Of a stretch of 64,000 nucleotides of DNA, positions 52,178 through 61,785 are shown one piece after another. Within the stretch, counting starts at the first letter, position 1. Every line of letters begins with the position of its first letter. Below the pieces are notes generated by a model, which saw nothing but the letters and a program-made list of their open reading frames with translations, had not been told where the DNA came from and did no database searches. Made by a program: the position numbers and the translations under genes. The DNA is from Sphaerobacter sp. (GTDB lineage Bacteria > Chloroflexota > Chloroflexia > Thermomicrobiales > Thermomicrobiaceae): positions 1 to 64,000 of the forward strand of contig JASBVL010000081.1 of NCBI GenBank assembly GCA_029961075.1, given 5' to 3'.

Positions 52178-54673
52178 ATGGCGCCGTCGCCCGCCAGCAT
52201 CGTCACACCCGAGGCACGGTTCGGTTTCCCGCCGGGGGCGGACCGGCGGCTGATCCGCTGGCCCGCCATGCGGCGCTACTTCGCCGACATCGCGGCCGTG
52301 AGCCCGCGCGTGCGCTACGCCGAGCTCGGGCCGGGCACCGAGGGGCAGCCGCTCGTGCTGCTCACCATCTCCTCGCCCGGCAACCTGGCGCGCCTCGACG
52401 AGCTCCGCGCCATCCAGCAGCGGCTGGCCGACCCCCGCGGCGTGCCCCCGGCGGAGGCCGAGCGGCTGATCGCCGCCGCCCGCTGCGTCGTCCTCGTGAC
52501 CTGTGGCATCCACGCGACCGAGGTCGGCGCGGTGCAGCTCACGCCGGAGCTGGTCTACGAGCTGGCGACCCGCGACGACCCCGAGGTCCACCACCTGCTG
52601 GACAACGTGGTCGTGCTCCTCATCCCCTCGCTCGACCCCGGCGGCATGGAGCTCGTCGCCGACTGGTACGAGCGCACCCTGGGCACCCCCAGCGAGGGCA
52701 CCCCCCCGCCCCGCATCTGCCACCCCTACGCGGGCCATGACAACAACCGCGATTGGTTTATGTTGACTCAGATCGAGACGCGGCTGGTGGTCGAGCGGGT
52801 CCACAACCGCTGGTGGCCGCGGATCGTGTTCGACCTGCACCAGATGATGCCCGACGGGCCGCGCTACGTGCTGCCGCCGTTCATCGACCCGTACGACCCG
52901 AACGTCGACCCGCTCATGATGGCCGAGATCGCCCAGCTCGGGACGAGCATCGCGGCCGCCTTGACCGCGGCCGGGAAGGCCGGGGTCGCCACCGGCATCA
53001 TCTTCGACGCCTACTCCCCCTCCCGCGCCTACCAGCACTACCACGGCGGGGTGCGCATCCTGGCGGAGGCCGCGAGCTGCCGCATCGCCAGCCCGGTCCA
53101 CCTGACCCCGGCCGACCTGCGGGACGCGCGCGGCTTCGACCCGCTCGAGCGGCGCGCGAACCACCCCCTGCCCTGGACCGGGGGCACCTGGCGCCTGCGC
53201 GACATCGTGGACTACCACAAGCTCGCGGTCTATGCCTGCCTGCGCCACGCCGCCGCCTTCCGGGAGGAGTGGGTCCGCGGCTTCTGGCAGATCCAGCAGC
53301 GCGCCGTGAGCCAGAGCAGCCCCGTCGCCTTCGTCGTCCCGGCCACCCAGCGCGACCCGGGCACGGCGGCCGAGCTGCTGCAAGTGCTGCGGGATGGGCG
53401 CGTCGAGATCCAGCGGGCGCGCGCACCCTTCACCGCCGACGGCGTTGAGTATCCCGCGGGCTCGCACGTGGTGCCGCTGGCCCAACCCTTCGGGCGGTAC
53501 GCCAAGACCCTGCTGGAGATTCAGCACTATCCCGACCTGCGCCTCTACCCCGGCGGGCCACCGCGTCCGCCCTACGACATCACGGCCCACACGCTGCCGC
53601 TCGCCATGGGCGTCGAGGTCGTCCCGATCAGCGCGCCGTTCCAGGCCGAGCTGGAGCCGGTGGAGCGACTGGAGCCACCCGTCGGGGACGTCACCGGCGT
53701 GGCGCACGCGGGCTACGTACTCGGCTGCGAGACGAACGCCGCCTACCGCGCGGTCAACCACCTGCTCCGCGCGGGCGCGGCCGTCTGGCGGACCGGGACG
53801 CCCTTCCGCGGCGCGGGGCGCGAGTGGCCCGCCGGCAGCTTCATCGTCGAGGGGCTGGACCGCGACGCGGCCGCGTCCCTCGCCCGCGACGAGGGCGTCA
53901 TCCTCCAGGGCCTCACGGCCCTGCCGGCGGTACCGCGCCGGCGCCTGCGCCCGCCGCGCATCGGGCTCTACCGGAGCTGGCGCCCGAACGCGATCGACGA
54001 GGGCTGGACGCGCTTCGTGCTGGAGCGCTTCGCCTTCGACTTCGCCACCCTGCGCGACCGCGACCTGCGCCAGGGCGGCCTGCGCGACCGCTTCGACGTG
54101 ATCGTGCTGCCCCACCAGTCGGCCCGCGACATCGTCCAGGGCAACGACCCGCGCGAGTACCCGGCCGCCTACGCCGGCGGCATCGCGGAGCTGGGCGCCG
54201 CCCACCTGCGCCGCTTCGTGGAGGCCGGCGGCACGCTGGTGACGCTCGACGCGGCCGGGGAGGTCGCCATCGAGCACCTGTATGTGCCGGTGATGAACGC
54301 GCTGCAGGGCCTCTCGACCGAGGTCGTCTACGCCCCCGGCGCCATGCTGCGGATCCTGCTCGACCCGCACCACCCGGTCGCCTACGGGTTCGAGCGCGAG
54401 GCGACGGTGCTCGTCGTCAACAGCCCGGCGTACGACGTCCTCAGCGACGACGTCCGCGTCGTCGGCCGCTACCCGATGACCAATCCACTGCAATCGGGCT
54501 GGATCCTCGGCGCCGAGCGCCTGCGCGGCAAGGCGGCCCTGGTGGATGTCCCGCTGGCGGCGGGCCGGGTGATCCTCTTCGGCTTCCGGCCGCAGTTCCG
54601 CGCGCAGACGCGCGGCACCTACCGGCTGCTCTTCAACGCGCTCTACTACGCCACGCTGGGGCCGGAGGCGTAG
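52178..54673 (+). CDS. M14-family zinc carboxypeptidase-like protein
   Basis: An 831-aa protein with an N-terminal M14 metallocarboxypeptidase domain. Zinc ligands appear as H112-A-T-E115 ([10 protein letters not shown]) and H221 (FDLHQM), with substrate-binding N190-R191 in DNNRDWF. The catalytic Glu is not obvious to me. The C-terminal 400 residues, including a glutamine-amidotransferase-like stretch ([11 protein letters not shown]), are of unknown function. There is no signal peptide, so it may be cytoplasmic. The start at 52178 has GGGAGGAG 9-10 nt upstream. It is convergent with the formate dehydrogenase operon. Peptide cleavage is inferred from the zinc site. Confidence 0.85.
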   Translation: MAPSPASIVTPEARFGFPPGADRRLIRWPAMRRYFADIAAVSPRVRYAELGPGTEGQPLVLLTISSPGNLARLDELRAIQQRLADPRGVPPAEAERLIAAARCVVLVTCGIHATEVGAVQLTPELVYELATRDDPEVHHLLDNVVVLLIPSLDPGGMELVADWYERTLGTPSEGTPPPRICHPYAGHDNNRDWFMLTQIETRLVVERVHNRWWPRIVFDLHQMMPDGPRYVLPPFIDPYDPNVDPLMMAEIAQLGTSIAAALTAAGKAGVATGIIFDAYSPSRAYQHYHGGVRILAEAASCRIASPVHLTPADLRDARGFDPLERRANHPLPWTGGTWRLRDIVDYHKLAVYACLRHAAAFREEWVRGFWQIQQRAVSQSSPVAFVVPATQRDPGTAAELLQVLRDGRVEIQRARAPFTADGVEYPAGSHVVPLAQPFGRYAKTLLEIQHYPDLRLYPGGPPRPPYDITAHTLPLAMGVEVVPISAPFQAELEPVERLEPPVGDVTGVAHAGYVLGCETNAAYRAVNHLLRAGAAVWRTGTPFRGAGREWPAGSFIVEGLDRDAAASLARDEGVILQGLTALPAVPRRRLRPPRIGLYRSWRPNAIDEGWTRFVLERFAFDFATLRDRDLRQGGLRDRFDVIVLPHQSARDIVQGNDPREYPAAYAGGIAELGAAHLRRFVEAGGTLVTLDAAGEVAIEHLYVPVMNALQGLSTEVVYAPGAMLRILLDPHHPVAYGFEREATVLVVNSPAYDVLSDDVRVVGRYPMTNPLQSGWILGAERLRGKAALVDVPLAAGRVILFGFRPQFRAQTRGTYRLLFNALYYATLGPEA

Positions 54674-54702
54674 CGCACCGCCGGCGCCCGCCCTCACGTG
54701 GC

Positions 54703-55722
54703 TTACCGGTCGCGCGCCCGCGTGAGCTCGAACGTCGCCTGCGGGTCGTCGGCCGAGCGGTGGCCGGCGGTGACGATCAGGTAGCGGAGGAGCGCCCCGC
54801 CGATCAGCGTCAGGAGCGCCGCCAACGCCGTGACCCCGCGCGGGAGCCGGCGCCCCAGCCACGCCCCGGGCGCCCCGAGCAGCATCGGCAGACCCAGCCC
54901 GGCGCCGAGCACGCCGCGCCGGTAGACCTGGCCCAGCCGCCCCTCGTTCAGCGGCCGGGCGATGGTGGGCCCGGAGTTGCGCCGCACGGCCGCGAGCAGC
55001 AGCGCCTCGCCCGCCGACGTGATCCAGTGGAGCCGCTCCAACTTCCGCAGCGCCCGATGGTCGCCGCGCCCGGCCAGGGAGAGGATCAGGGAGATGGCTG
55101 CGCTGGCATTGGAGAGTGCCGAGGCCACGAAGAGCGGCCCCATCAGCAGGTAGTTCTTGGTCCAAAACGGCACCGCCGTGGCTGCCAGGAGCACGCCGGT
55201 GTAGCCGCTGACGAACAGGGCCGGCCCGGCACCCAGCGCCGCGATCAGCCGACGCGGGAGGCCCCGCAGCAGCCGCGCGAGCGGGGGGAAGCGGTCCAGC
55301 AGCCCATCCTCCGCCGCCTGGATCAGCGCCGAGAGGGTGACGAAGGCGCCGAAGACGGTCAGTCCCCAGGTGCCGACCGACATCGGCGAGCGGACCTTGA
55401 AGATCCGCAGCATGTGGTGGAAGCGCTCGGGCCGGCCGAGGTCGCGGATCAGCAGCAGCGGGCTGGGGATGAGCGTCGCGAGCGACACGTAGCGGCCGAC
55501 GCGCACGATGGGCCGCTCCTCGCGCCCGCCGACGAGGTCGGCGATGGCCGCGACGACGTAGCTGGCCCCGGCGATGCCACCCAGGAAGAAGTAGGTGGGG
55601 ATCTCCCAGCGCCAGGGCGCCCGGTGGATCACCGGCAGGCCATAGTAGCTCTCGCGCGCTTCGTCGCCGGCGCTGCGCCCGCCGCCGCGCCGCGTCTCCC
55701 ATCGCCGCTCGTAGGCCGTCAT
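54703..55722 (-). CDS. NrfD-family membrane subunit of formate dehydrogenase
   Basis: A 339-aa polysulfide reductase NrfD-type quinone-interacting membrane protein with eight or so helices. Visible: WRWEIPTYFFLGGIAGASYV (first helix), LIPSPLLLIRDLGRPERFHH (a conserved NrfD loop), and SPMSVGTWGLTVFGAFVTLS. It would pass electrons from the Fe-S subunit to the quinone pool. It replaces the usual cytochrome b subunit FdnI. The ATG at 55722 is preceded by GAGGAGG. A MITE-like element separates it from the Fe-S subunit gene. Confidence 0.9.
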   Translation of the reverse strand: MTAYERRWETRRGGGRSAGDEARESYYGLPVIHRAPWRWEIPTYFFLGGIAGASYVVAAIADLVGGREERPIVRVGRYVSLATLIPSPLLLIRDLGRPERFHHMLRIFKVRSPMSVGTWGLTVFGAFVTLSALIQAAEDGLLDRFPPLARLLRGLPRRLIAALGAGPALFVSGYTGVLLAATAVPFWTKNYLLMGPLFVASALSNASAAISLILSLAGRGDHRALRKLERLHWITSAGEALLLAAVRRNSGPTIARPLNEGRLGQVYRRGVLGAGLGLPMLLGAPGAWLGRRLPRGVTALAALLTLIGGALLRYLIVTAGHRSADDPQATFELTRARDR

Positions 55723-55744
55723 CCCCCGTGCCTCCTCGTGATCA

Positions 55745-55886
55745 GCCCTCACCCCCGGCCCCTCTCCCAACGTTGGGAGAGGGGAGAACGGACAGAATCG
55801 GGGATGAGCAACACGCACGATGGTCGACCCATGACGTACTCCCTGCCCTCGCTCCCCGTGCGGGGGCGAGGTTGGGGGGTGAGGGG
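55745..55886. mobile_element. MITE-like palindromic element, copy 2
   Basis: About 142 bp with inverted ends GCCCTCACCCCC / GGGGGGTGAGGGG. It has the same 26-nt palindrome (CCCCTCTCCCAACGTT and continuing, 55759-55784) found in copy 1 at 23341-23447. The middle differs and the second palindrome is degenerate. It is non-coding and fills the gap between the Fe-S and NrfD genes of the formate dehydrogenase operon. Confidence 0.7.
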
Positions 55887-55895
55887 TTCTGTCCC

Positions 55896-56768
55896 TCACC
55901 GGCGCCGCAGCGACAGCACCGCCGCCAGCCCGAACACCAGCCCGGCAGCGACCGTCGCCAGCGACGCCGGGATCGTCTTCCGCTGCGGCAGCTCCGGCTG
56001 GGCCGGCAGGTTGTACACCTCGGGCGGCGCGGTCAGGATGAAGAACGCATTCAAGCCCTCGATGCCACCGGTGCCGCCGACCGCCCGGTCGCCGTAGATG
56101 TGCGCGCCCGCGACGCCCTGCTCCCGGAGGGTCGCCACCCGCTGCTGGGCCCGGTCCATCAGGTCCTCGACGCGCCCGAACTGGATGGAGTCGGTCGGGC
56201 ACGCCTTGGCGCAGGCCGGCTCCAGCCCGTCCCGCAGGCGGTCGTAGCACAGCGTGCACTTGTGGGCCTTGCCGTCGCCGATCCGGGCGTGGCCGTCGCC
56301 GAGATCGAGGGCGATGACGCCGAAGGGGCAGGCGGGGACGCAGTAGCCGCAGCCGTTGCAGACGTCCTGCTGCACCACGACCGTGTCGAACTCGGTACGG
56401 ATGATGGCGCCGGTGGGGCAGGCCTCCATGCAGCCGGCATAGACGCAGTGCTTGCAGACGTCGCTCATCATCAGCCAGTTGCTCTGGAAGGCGCGCATCG
56501 AGGTGGGGCGCCGCCCCTCCTCATCGCTGATGCGCTCGATGAAGGCGACGTGTCGCCAGGTCGTGGCCCCCAGGTCGCCGGTGTTGTCGTAGCTGTGCCC
56601 GGTGAAGCCCAGCTCGTCCATCGGGAGCTGGTTCCACTGCTTGCAGGCCACCTCGCACGCCTTGCAGCCGATGCAGAGCGTGGTGTCGGTCAGGAAGCCC
56701 ACCGCGCCGGGCCGGGCACCGGTGGTGCCCGTCAGGCCCGGCCGATCGCGCGCCACCGTCGTGCTCAT
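55896..56768 (-). CDS. fdhB: Formate dehydrogenase Fe-S subunit
   Basis: A 290-aa electron-transfer subunit with four [4Fe-4S] clusters. The Cys clusters are CIGCKACEVACK, CKHCVYAGCMEACP, CNGCGYCVPACPFGV and CTLCYDRLRDGLEPACAKACP. A C-terminal hydrophobic helix (about residues 263-287) followed by Arg residues anchors it to the membrane, as in FdnH. Its ATG overlaps the fdhA stop by 4 nt. It links the catalytic subunit to the NrfD-type membrane subunit. Confidence 0.93.
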   Translation of the reverse strand: MSTTVARDRPGLTGTTGARPGAVGFLTDTTLCIGCKACEVACKQWNQLPMDELGFTGHSYDNTGDLGATTWRHVAFIERISDEEGRRPTSMRAFQSNWLMMSDVCKHCVYAGCMEACPTGAIIRTEFDTVVVQQDVCNGCGYCVPACPFGVIALDLGDGHARIGDGKAHKCTLCYDRLRDGLEPACAKACPTDSIQFGRVEDLMDRAQQRVATLREQGVAGAHIYGDRAVGGTGGIEGLNAFFILTAPPEVYNLPAQPELPQRKTIPASLATVAAGLVFGLAAVLSLRRR

Positions 56769-59700
56769 TCCCGTCGCTCCTCCCCTGCGCCCGACCGCAG
56801 CCGGCCCTTGCGCAGGTTGCAGGTGAAGGCCTTGGCCTCGTGGATGCGCGAGTTGGGGTCCTCGACCAGCGCGCTGAGGTCGTTGGCGATGCCGCCGGTG
56901 GCGATACCGCTGTAGCCGAAGTGCCAGGGGATGCCGACCTGGTGGATCCGCCGGCCGTCGACCTCGAGCGGCTGCATGCGCTCGGTGACCAGCGCGCGGG
57001 CCTCGATCTCGCCGCGCAGGGTGGAGATGACCACCCAGTCGCCGTTGTCGATCCCCAGCTCGCGCGCCAGCTCCGGGCTGATCTCGGCGAAGCCCTGCGG
57101 CTGGAGCTCCGCCAGCCAGGGCACGAAGCGCGACATGCCGCCGGCGGTGTGGTGCTCGGTCAGCCGATAGGTGGTGAGGACGTAGGGGAAGCGCGGGTCC
57201 CCGAGCGCGTGGTACCGGTTGTCCGGCCGCTCCAGCAGGATCGCGGCCGGGCTCCGGGGCTGCTCCGGATAGAGCGGGTTGCCGACCGGGGTCTCCCACG
57301 GCTCGTAGTGCGTCGGCAGCGGGCCGTCGCGCAGCCCGGAGGCGGCGAAGAGCCAGCCCCGCCCGTCGGCCATGTTGACGAAGGGCGCGTCGCCGGGGTG
57401 CGCGTCCAGCCCGACGGCCCCCTCGGGCGGCTGGTAGTCGGGCGGCTTGGTCTCCGGTAAGTCGGGGACGTCGTAGCCGGTCCAGCGCCCGGCCGCTGCG
57501 TCCCACCAGATCCACTTCTTGCGCTCGCTCCAGGGGCGCCCCTGGGGGTCGGCCGAGGCGCGGTTGTACAGGATGCGCACGTTGCGCGGCCAGGAGTAGC
57601 CCCACTCCAGCGCCGCGCGCTCGTCGCCACGGCGGCTCTTGGCCCGGTTGCGCCCCTCCTCCGGCATGATGCCCGAGTAGATCCAGCAGCCGCAGGCGGT
57701 CGAGCCGTCGTCGCGCAGCGCGCTGAAGTCGGGCACCAGCCGCCCGTCGGCCACGGTGTAGCCGTTGATCTCCCGCACGATGGCCTCGATCACCGGCTCC
57801 TGGAGCGGCCCCTCGGTCGGGTAGTCCCAGGTGAGGGCGGCGATCTGGCGGCCCTTGGCGGTGTCGTCGCCGCGGTAGAGCTCCTTGAGGCGCCGCCCCA
57901 GGTGGTAGAGGAACCACGCCTCGGAGCGCGCGTCGCCGGGCGGGTCGATCGACTTGTCGTGCCACTGCACCAGGCGCTGGGTGTTGGTGAAGGAGCCCTC
58001 CTTCTCCCCCGCCAGCGCCGCCGGCAGGAAGAAGACCTCGGTCTTGATGTCCTGCGGGCGCACCTTCCCCGCACGCACCTCGGGGGCGTCGTACCAGAAG
58101 GCGGCCGTCTCGATCTCGTAGACGTCGCGCACGACCAGCCAGTCGAGGTTGGCCAGCCCCTCGCGGGCCAGCACGGCGTTCTGCCCGCCGACGGCCGGGT
58201 TCATCCCCATGCAGAACAGGCCCTTCATGATCCCGTCCTTCATCATCGGGATCATGGCCTGGAAGGAGGCATCCCCGCTGATCTTCGGCAGGAAGTCGTA
58301 GCCGAAGTCGTTCTCCGGCGTGGCGGCGTCGCCGTACCAGGCCTTGAGCAGGCTGATCAGGTAGGCCGGCGTGTTGTACCAGGCCCCGGTCAGCGGCCGG
58401 TTGCGGCGCAGGTACTCCTCCAGCGTGCGATCCCGCTCGAGCTCGGTCGCCATCGGCATCGGCAGGTAGCCGGGCAGCAGGTTGTAGAGCGTGGGGATGT
58501 CGGTGCTGCCCTGAATGGTGGCGTGGCCGCGGAGCGCCAGGATGCCGCCGCCGGGCCGCCCGATGTTCCCCAGCAGGAGCTGGAGCAGCGCGCAGGCGCT
58601 GATGATCTGCGTGCCGGTGGTGTGCTGGGTCCAGGCGACGGCGTAGCAGAAGGCCGTGGTCCGGTCGCGCCCCGAGTTCGCCAGGATCGTCTCCGCCAGC
58701 CGCACGAAGCGGTCACGCGGGATGCCGCTGACGCGCTCCACCATCTCCGGCGTGTAGCGCGCGTAGTGGCGCTTCACGAGCTGGAAGACGCAGTGCGGGT
58801 CCTGCAGTGTCGGGTCGAGGCGTGGCGGGGCGGTGAGACGCCCGAGGTACTGCGGGCGGGGCTCGGCGGTCTGCGCCTGGTCCTCGGCCGCCGCGGGCCG
58901 GGCCTGCTGGTCGGCGTACTGCCAGGTGTCGGTGGTGTAGCGCCGCTCGTCCGCGACGTAGCCGGAGAAGAGCCCGGCGAGGTCCTCCGGCCCCCGGAAG
59001 TCGGGGTTGATGATCACCGGGGCGTTGGTGTAGTGGGTGACGTACTCCCTGAAGAACGGATCGCTGTTCCAGCGCTCGCTGTTGAGCACGTAGTTGATCA
59101 GCCCGCCGAGCACGGCGAGGTCGCTGCCGGCCCGCAGCGGGACGTGGAGGTCCGCCAGCGCGGACGTGCGGGAGAAGCGCGGGTCGACATGGATGACCGT
59201 CGCCCCCCGGGTCTTGGCCGTCAGCACGAAGCGGAAGCCCACCGGGTGGTTCTCCGCCATGTTCGAGCCCATGATGACGATGCAGTCGCTATCGGCCAGG
59301 CTCTGCTGCGTCGTCGTCGCGCCCCCGCGACCCAGTCGGGCGCCCAGACCGGGCACCGTGCTGGAGTGTCATATGCGCGCCTGATTCTCGATCGGGACGA
59401 TGCCCAGCCCGGCGGCGAAGAGCTTCTTGATGAGGTAGTTCTCTTCGTTGTCGAGCGTGGCGCCGCCGAGGTGGCCGATGCCGAGCGTGCGGTTGACCGT
59501 GGTCCCGTGCTCGTCGGTCTCCTCGTAGGTCGCGTCGCGCGTCTGCTTGACGAGCTGGGCGATGCGCTCCATGGCCCAGTCGAGCGGGCGGTCCTCCCAG
59601 TGGTCGCTGTACGGCGCCCGGTACTTGACGGTGGTGATGCGATGCGGGCTGTGGAGCAGGCCGTAGGTCGCGGCGCCCTTGGGGCAGAGCGTTCCGCCGT

Positions 59701-59905
59701 TGATCGGGCTCTCGTAGTTGCCCTCGATGTCGATGATGCGGCCGTCCTTGGTGTAGACGAGCTGGGAGCAGCCGACGGCGCAGTAGGGGCAGACGCTGAC
59801 GGTCACGTCGGCGCCGCGCAGGCGCGAGCGGACCTGGCGCATCTTGGAGCTCATCGGGTTCGGCACCATGCCGACGTAGGTCTTGAGCAGGCCACCGATG
59901 CCCAT
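56765..59905 (-). CDS. fdhA: Formate dehydrogenase catalytic subunit, selenocysteine-containing
   Basis: Oxidises formate to CO2 at a molybdenum or tungsten bis-MGD centre. The gene is 1046 aa if the TGA at 59369-59371 is read as selenocysteine 179. Before it are the N-terminal [4Fe-4S] motif CPYCAVGC...LCPKG, then GHLGGATLDNEENYLIKKLF and PIENQARI. After it comes HSSTVPGLGARLGRGGATTT, the normal active-site sequence. A 7-bp stem with loop GGTCT begins 11 nt after the TGA. Later MGD-binding segments include CIVIMGSNMAENHPVGFRF. The ATG at 59905 follows GGAGGAG. No twin-arginine signal is visible, unlike E. coli FdnG, so a cytoplasmic active site is likely. The operon is fdhA-fdhB-NrfD. A TACAAT at 60032-60037 (minus) may be its -10. 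Confidence 0.93.
59339..59357 (-). promoter_or_regulatory. SECIS hairpin of fdhA
   Basis: On the minus strand GGTGCCC-GGTCT-GGGCGCC forms a 7-bp stem (one G-T pair) 11 nt downstream of the UGA. The GGTCT apical loop matches the AGGUCU loop of the E. coli fdhF SECIS element, which is bound by SelB. Confidence 0.8.
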
Positions 59906-60165
59906 GGGTCTCCTCCCTGCGCGCATCCCACCCGAAGGTTGGCGCTGGCCAACGCCGATGGTGCTGAAGACGAGGCGGCGAATCGCTGCCGGGAGAATGC
60001 CCCGCAGTCCGTGTGCCGCGCCGGCGCCACCATTGTAAGCCAAGTCGCGAACTTGCGCGGTGTTTGGGCGTGGTGGCATCGCTCCGAGCCCAGGAAGGAT
60101 CGGGCGACAGTCGGCATGGGTCCGGGGGTTATAGCGTTTGACGCATTGATCGGGTCTACAGCCGC

Positions 60166-60201
60166 GGCACGTGCCCGGGGGTGAACCCCCGGGCACGTGC
60201 C
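60166..60201. terminator. Long perfect hairpin upstream of fdhA
   Basis: A 16-bp perfect stem (GGCACGTGCCCGGGGG and its complement) with a TGAA tetraloop. It is either a terminator or a member of the dispersed CCCGGGGG-TGAA-CCCCC repeat family seen near 7.37 kb and 45.88 kb. The 59906-60429 gap holds no well-supported gene apart from this stem and a possible 23-codon frame. Confidence 0.6.
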
Positions 60202-60236
60202 ACAACGCGGGGATCCTCGCGCCACCCGTCCGGGGC

Positions 60237-60308
60237 ATGGGCTGCCTGCTGGTGATCGCCGCCTTCCACCTCGCCGTGCTGTTCGCCACCTTCCTCTCTT
60301 GCCGCTAG
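60237..60308 (+). CDS. Possible 23-aa hydrophobic microprotein
   Basis: A short ATG frame encodes a 23-residue peptide starting MGCLLVIAAF and ending FLSCR, almost entirely one hydrophobic helix with Cys near both ends. It could be a single-span membrane microprotein. There is no convincing SD, and a frame of this size can arise by chance, so it is only a suggestion. Confidence 0.2.
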   Translation: MGCLLVIAAFHLAVLFATFLSCR

Positions 60309-60429
60309 ATCCGCGCGGCGGACCACACGGCGCCGTGACGAGGGCCAACCCCGGGGAACGCCAGCGTCATCGCCGGCTCCCGTCATCGCCAACCGCACAA
60401 GGCCAGCAGTTACCAGCGCTCTTGGAGCA

Positions 60430-60513
60430 CTACAGCGCCATGTAGCCCTGGATCAGCAGGAAGGCAGGCACCCAGGCGGTGGCGATCCCGACCACCAGCG
60501 TGACTGCCCACCA
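60430..60513 (-). pseudogene. Remnant of the 3' end of an amide channel gene
   Basis: On the minus strand about 28 codons end VGIATAWVPAFLLIQGYMAL before a TAG. The intact channel gene at 61786-62301 ends VGIATAWLPAYLLLRGYMAL. The fragment is a diverged second copy of the gene's tail. What follows (60514-61785) is unrelated, lower-GC sequence. Confidence 0.75.
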
Positions 60514-60585
60514 AGCGTTCGTCGCAGTGTAACGCAGTATCGCAGCATTTCATCCACCGAATCATTAATGTACATACCTTCGCTC

Positions 60586-60614
60586 TTGACACCCTAGTCC
60601 ACCCAAGATAGCAT
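60586..60614 (+). promoter_or_regulatory. Sigma-70-type promoter in the low-GC segment
   Basis: TTGACA (60586-60591) and TAGCAT (60609-60614) with a 17-bp spacer. It faces the secreted protein starting at 60672, about 50 nt downstream of the expected transcription start. Confidence 0.65.
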
Positions 60615-60671
60615 ATTGCGCAAACATCCCATTCGGCCCGCTCTGAGCGAAACAGATTGGAGGCAGCATCT

Positions 60672-61304
60672 ATGCGTCGGCCATCCCTGCGCATTATGAC
60701 TAGCCTGCTCCTAGTCGTCATGCTGCTTTCAGCTCATGGCGGCGGGAGGGTGTCAGCTGCGCAAACGGAGTATGATCCGGAGATCGCGGCAGCGCTGGAT
60801 CGCATCGCCGATGGAACCTATACCTCTGAAGACTTAGCCCTCATTCGTCGTCATCCGGAAATTGCGGCTCACGTTCCCGATCCAACCCGGCCGGAGGTCG
60901 TCGGCATAACTCGTGGTACAATGCCGAAGGCTGCTTTGGTTGGAACCATATCCTTGAGCAGCTGCCCACAAAGTTGGTAGGTGGATGTTTGGTATCAAAG
61001 GTTCACCTTGCTCGGCAACAGCTTGTACAAGTGGCATCATTACGTCCTCTATTGCTCCAACGGGTCAGCCGTGACGCAGTGGTTAGAGCGGTTCGACTAC
61101 GTCACGGATGCCGATCCGGTCCTCAAGATACGAGAATTGGTCGTGAACTCTTACACGCCACTAGGCACGTGGGAAGTGCGTTCGTGGTTCCAACGCCACC
61201 TGGAGTCTTGCATCCTCCACTACGGCTGCTATGAAAGTAACTATCCTTGGAGCAAGGTGTATGTACGGGCCAACGGGACCTATTGGTACGAAGGGTCGGC
61301 CTGA
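60672..61304 (+). pseudogene. Secreted Cys/aromatic-rich protein interrupted by an in-frame TAG
   Basis: The ATG at 60672 opens a signal peptide (MRRPSLRIMTSLLLVVMLLS) and a mature part starting AAQTEYDPEIAAALDRIADG. A TAG at 60978-60980 stops the frame at 102 codons, but the same frame continues for 107 more codons to 61304. The second part (WYQRFTLLGNSLYKWHHYVL, HLESCILHYGCYESNYPW) has the paired Cys and Trp/Tyr-rich pattern of a family of small secreted proteins of unknown function in actinobacteria and Chloroflexota. I judge the whole 210 codons to be one gene with a premature stop; suppression of the TAG is the alternative. GC content is clearly below the neighbours, suggesting acquisition. 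SD ATTGGAGG precedes the ATG. Confidence 0.65.
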
Positions 61305-61308
61305 GCCG

Positions 61309-61494
61309 ATGCTGGCGAATATCGGAGTCACGATTCTGATCCTGACGACCGCGTTCGCGCTCCTCTTGCTGCTGGGAACATCCGTTGGGTCGATTGGGTC
61401 GATGGAACTCGGCATCGGCCTTCTGCTTGTCGTGATCGCACTGGTGGTCGCGTTTACCTTGATCGACCGCCGATCAAGGAGACCACCACGCTGA
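61309..61494 (+). CDS. Small two-helix membrane protein, unknown
   Basis: A 61-aa hydrophobic protein (LANIGVTILILTTAFALLLL, then GLLLVVIALVVAFTLIDRR) with two membrane helices and a basic tail. Its ATG is 4 nt after the stop of the secreted-protein frame, so it is probably translated from the same message. It ends just before a strong hairpin. I do not recognise it. Confidence 0.5.
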   Translation: MLANIGVTILILTTAFALLLLLGTSVGSIGSMELGIGLLLVVIALVVAFTLIDRRSRRPPR

Positions 61495-61539
61495 GCACGA
61501 TGCCGAAGTCCAACGGTTGAGCCTTTGCAGATAACCTCA

Positions 61540-61577
61540 CCCGACCGTCATGCGCTACCGAACGCATGACGGTCGGG
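61540..61577 (+). terminator. Terminator hairpin after the small membrane protein
   Basis: A perfect 15-bp stem (CCCGACCGTCATGCG and its complement) with an 8-nt loop lies 45 nt after the stop at 61494. Confidence 0.65.
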
Positions 61578-61785
61578 GCGATCTCGGCGGACACCAACCC
61601 GCTCGCGGACTGGGCTACCGCTGCGGACGCGGCGTGCTCCCGTCCGGTCAGGGTCACCGCATTGAAACCTTCGGGGTGACACCCCGCGTGACGATCCGTG
61701 CCCTCTCCGGAGTGGCGATGCTCATCCGCCAGTCAGGGCCGACGGAGCCTCACCGACTCCGTGCGATGCCCGCGCTCCCGACGCC

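Noticed and set aside
51923-55702. A very long open frame on the minus strand across the FAD oxidase, M14 peptidase and NrfD regions
   Set aside because: It is a shadow of plus-strand genes in GC-rich DNA; only its extreme 3' partner frames match known proteins, and its own translation is low-complexity Arg/Gly/Val/His sequence.
60978-60980. Pyrrolysine at the TAG of the secreted protein
   Set aside because: The protein is not a methylamine methyltransferase and no pyl genes are seen; a nonsense mutation is simpler.
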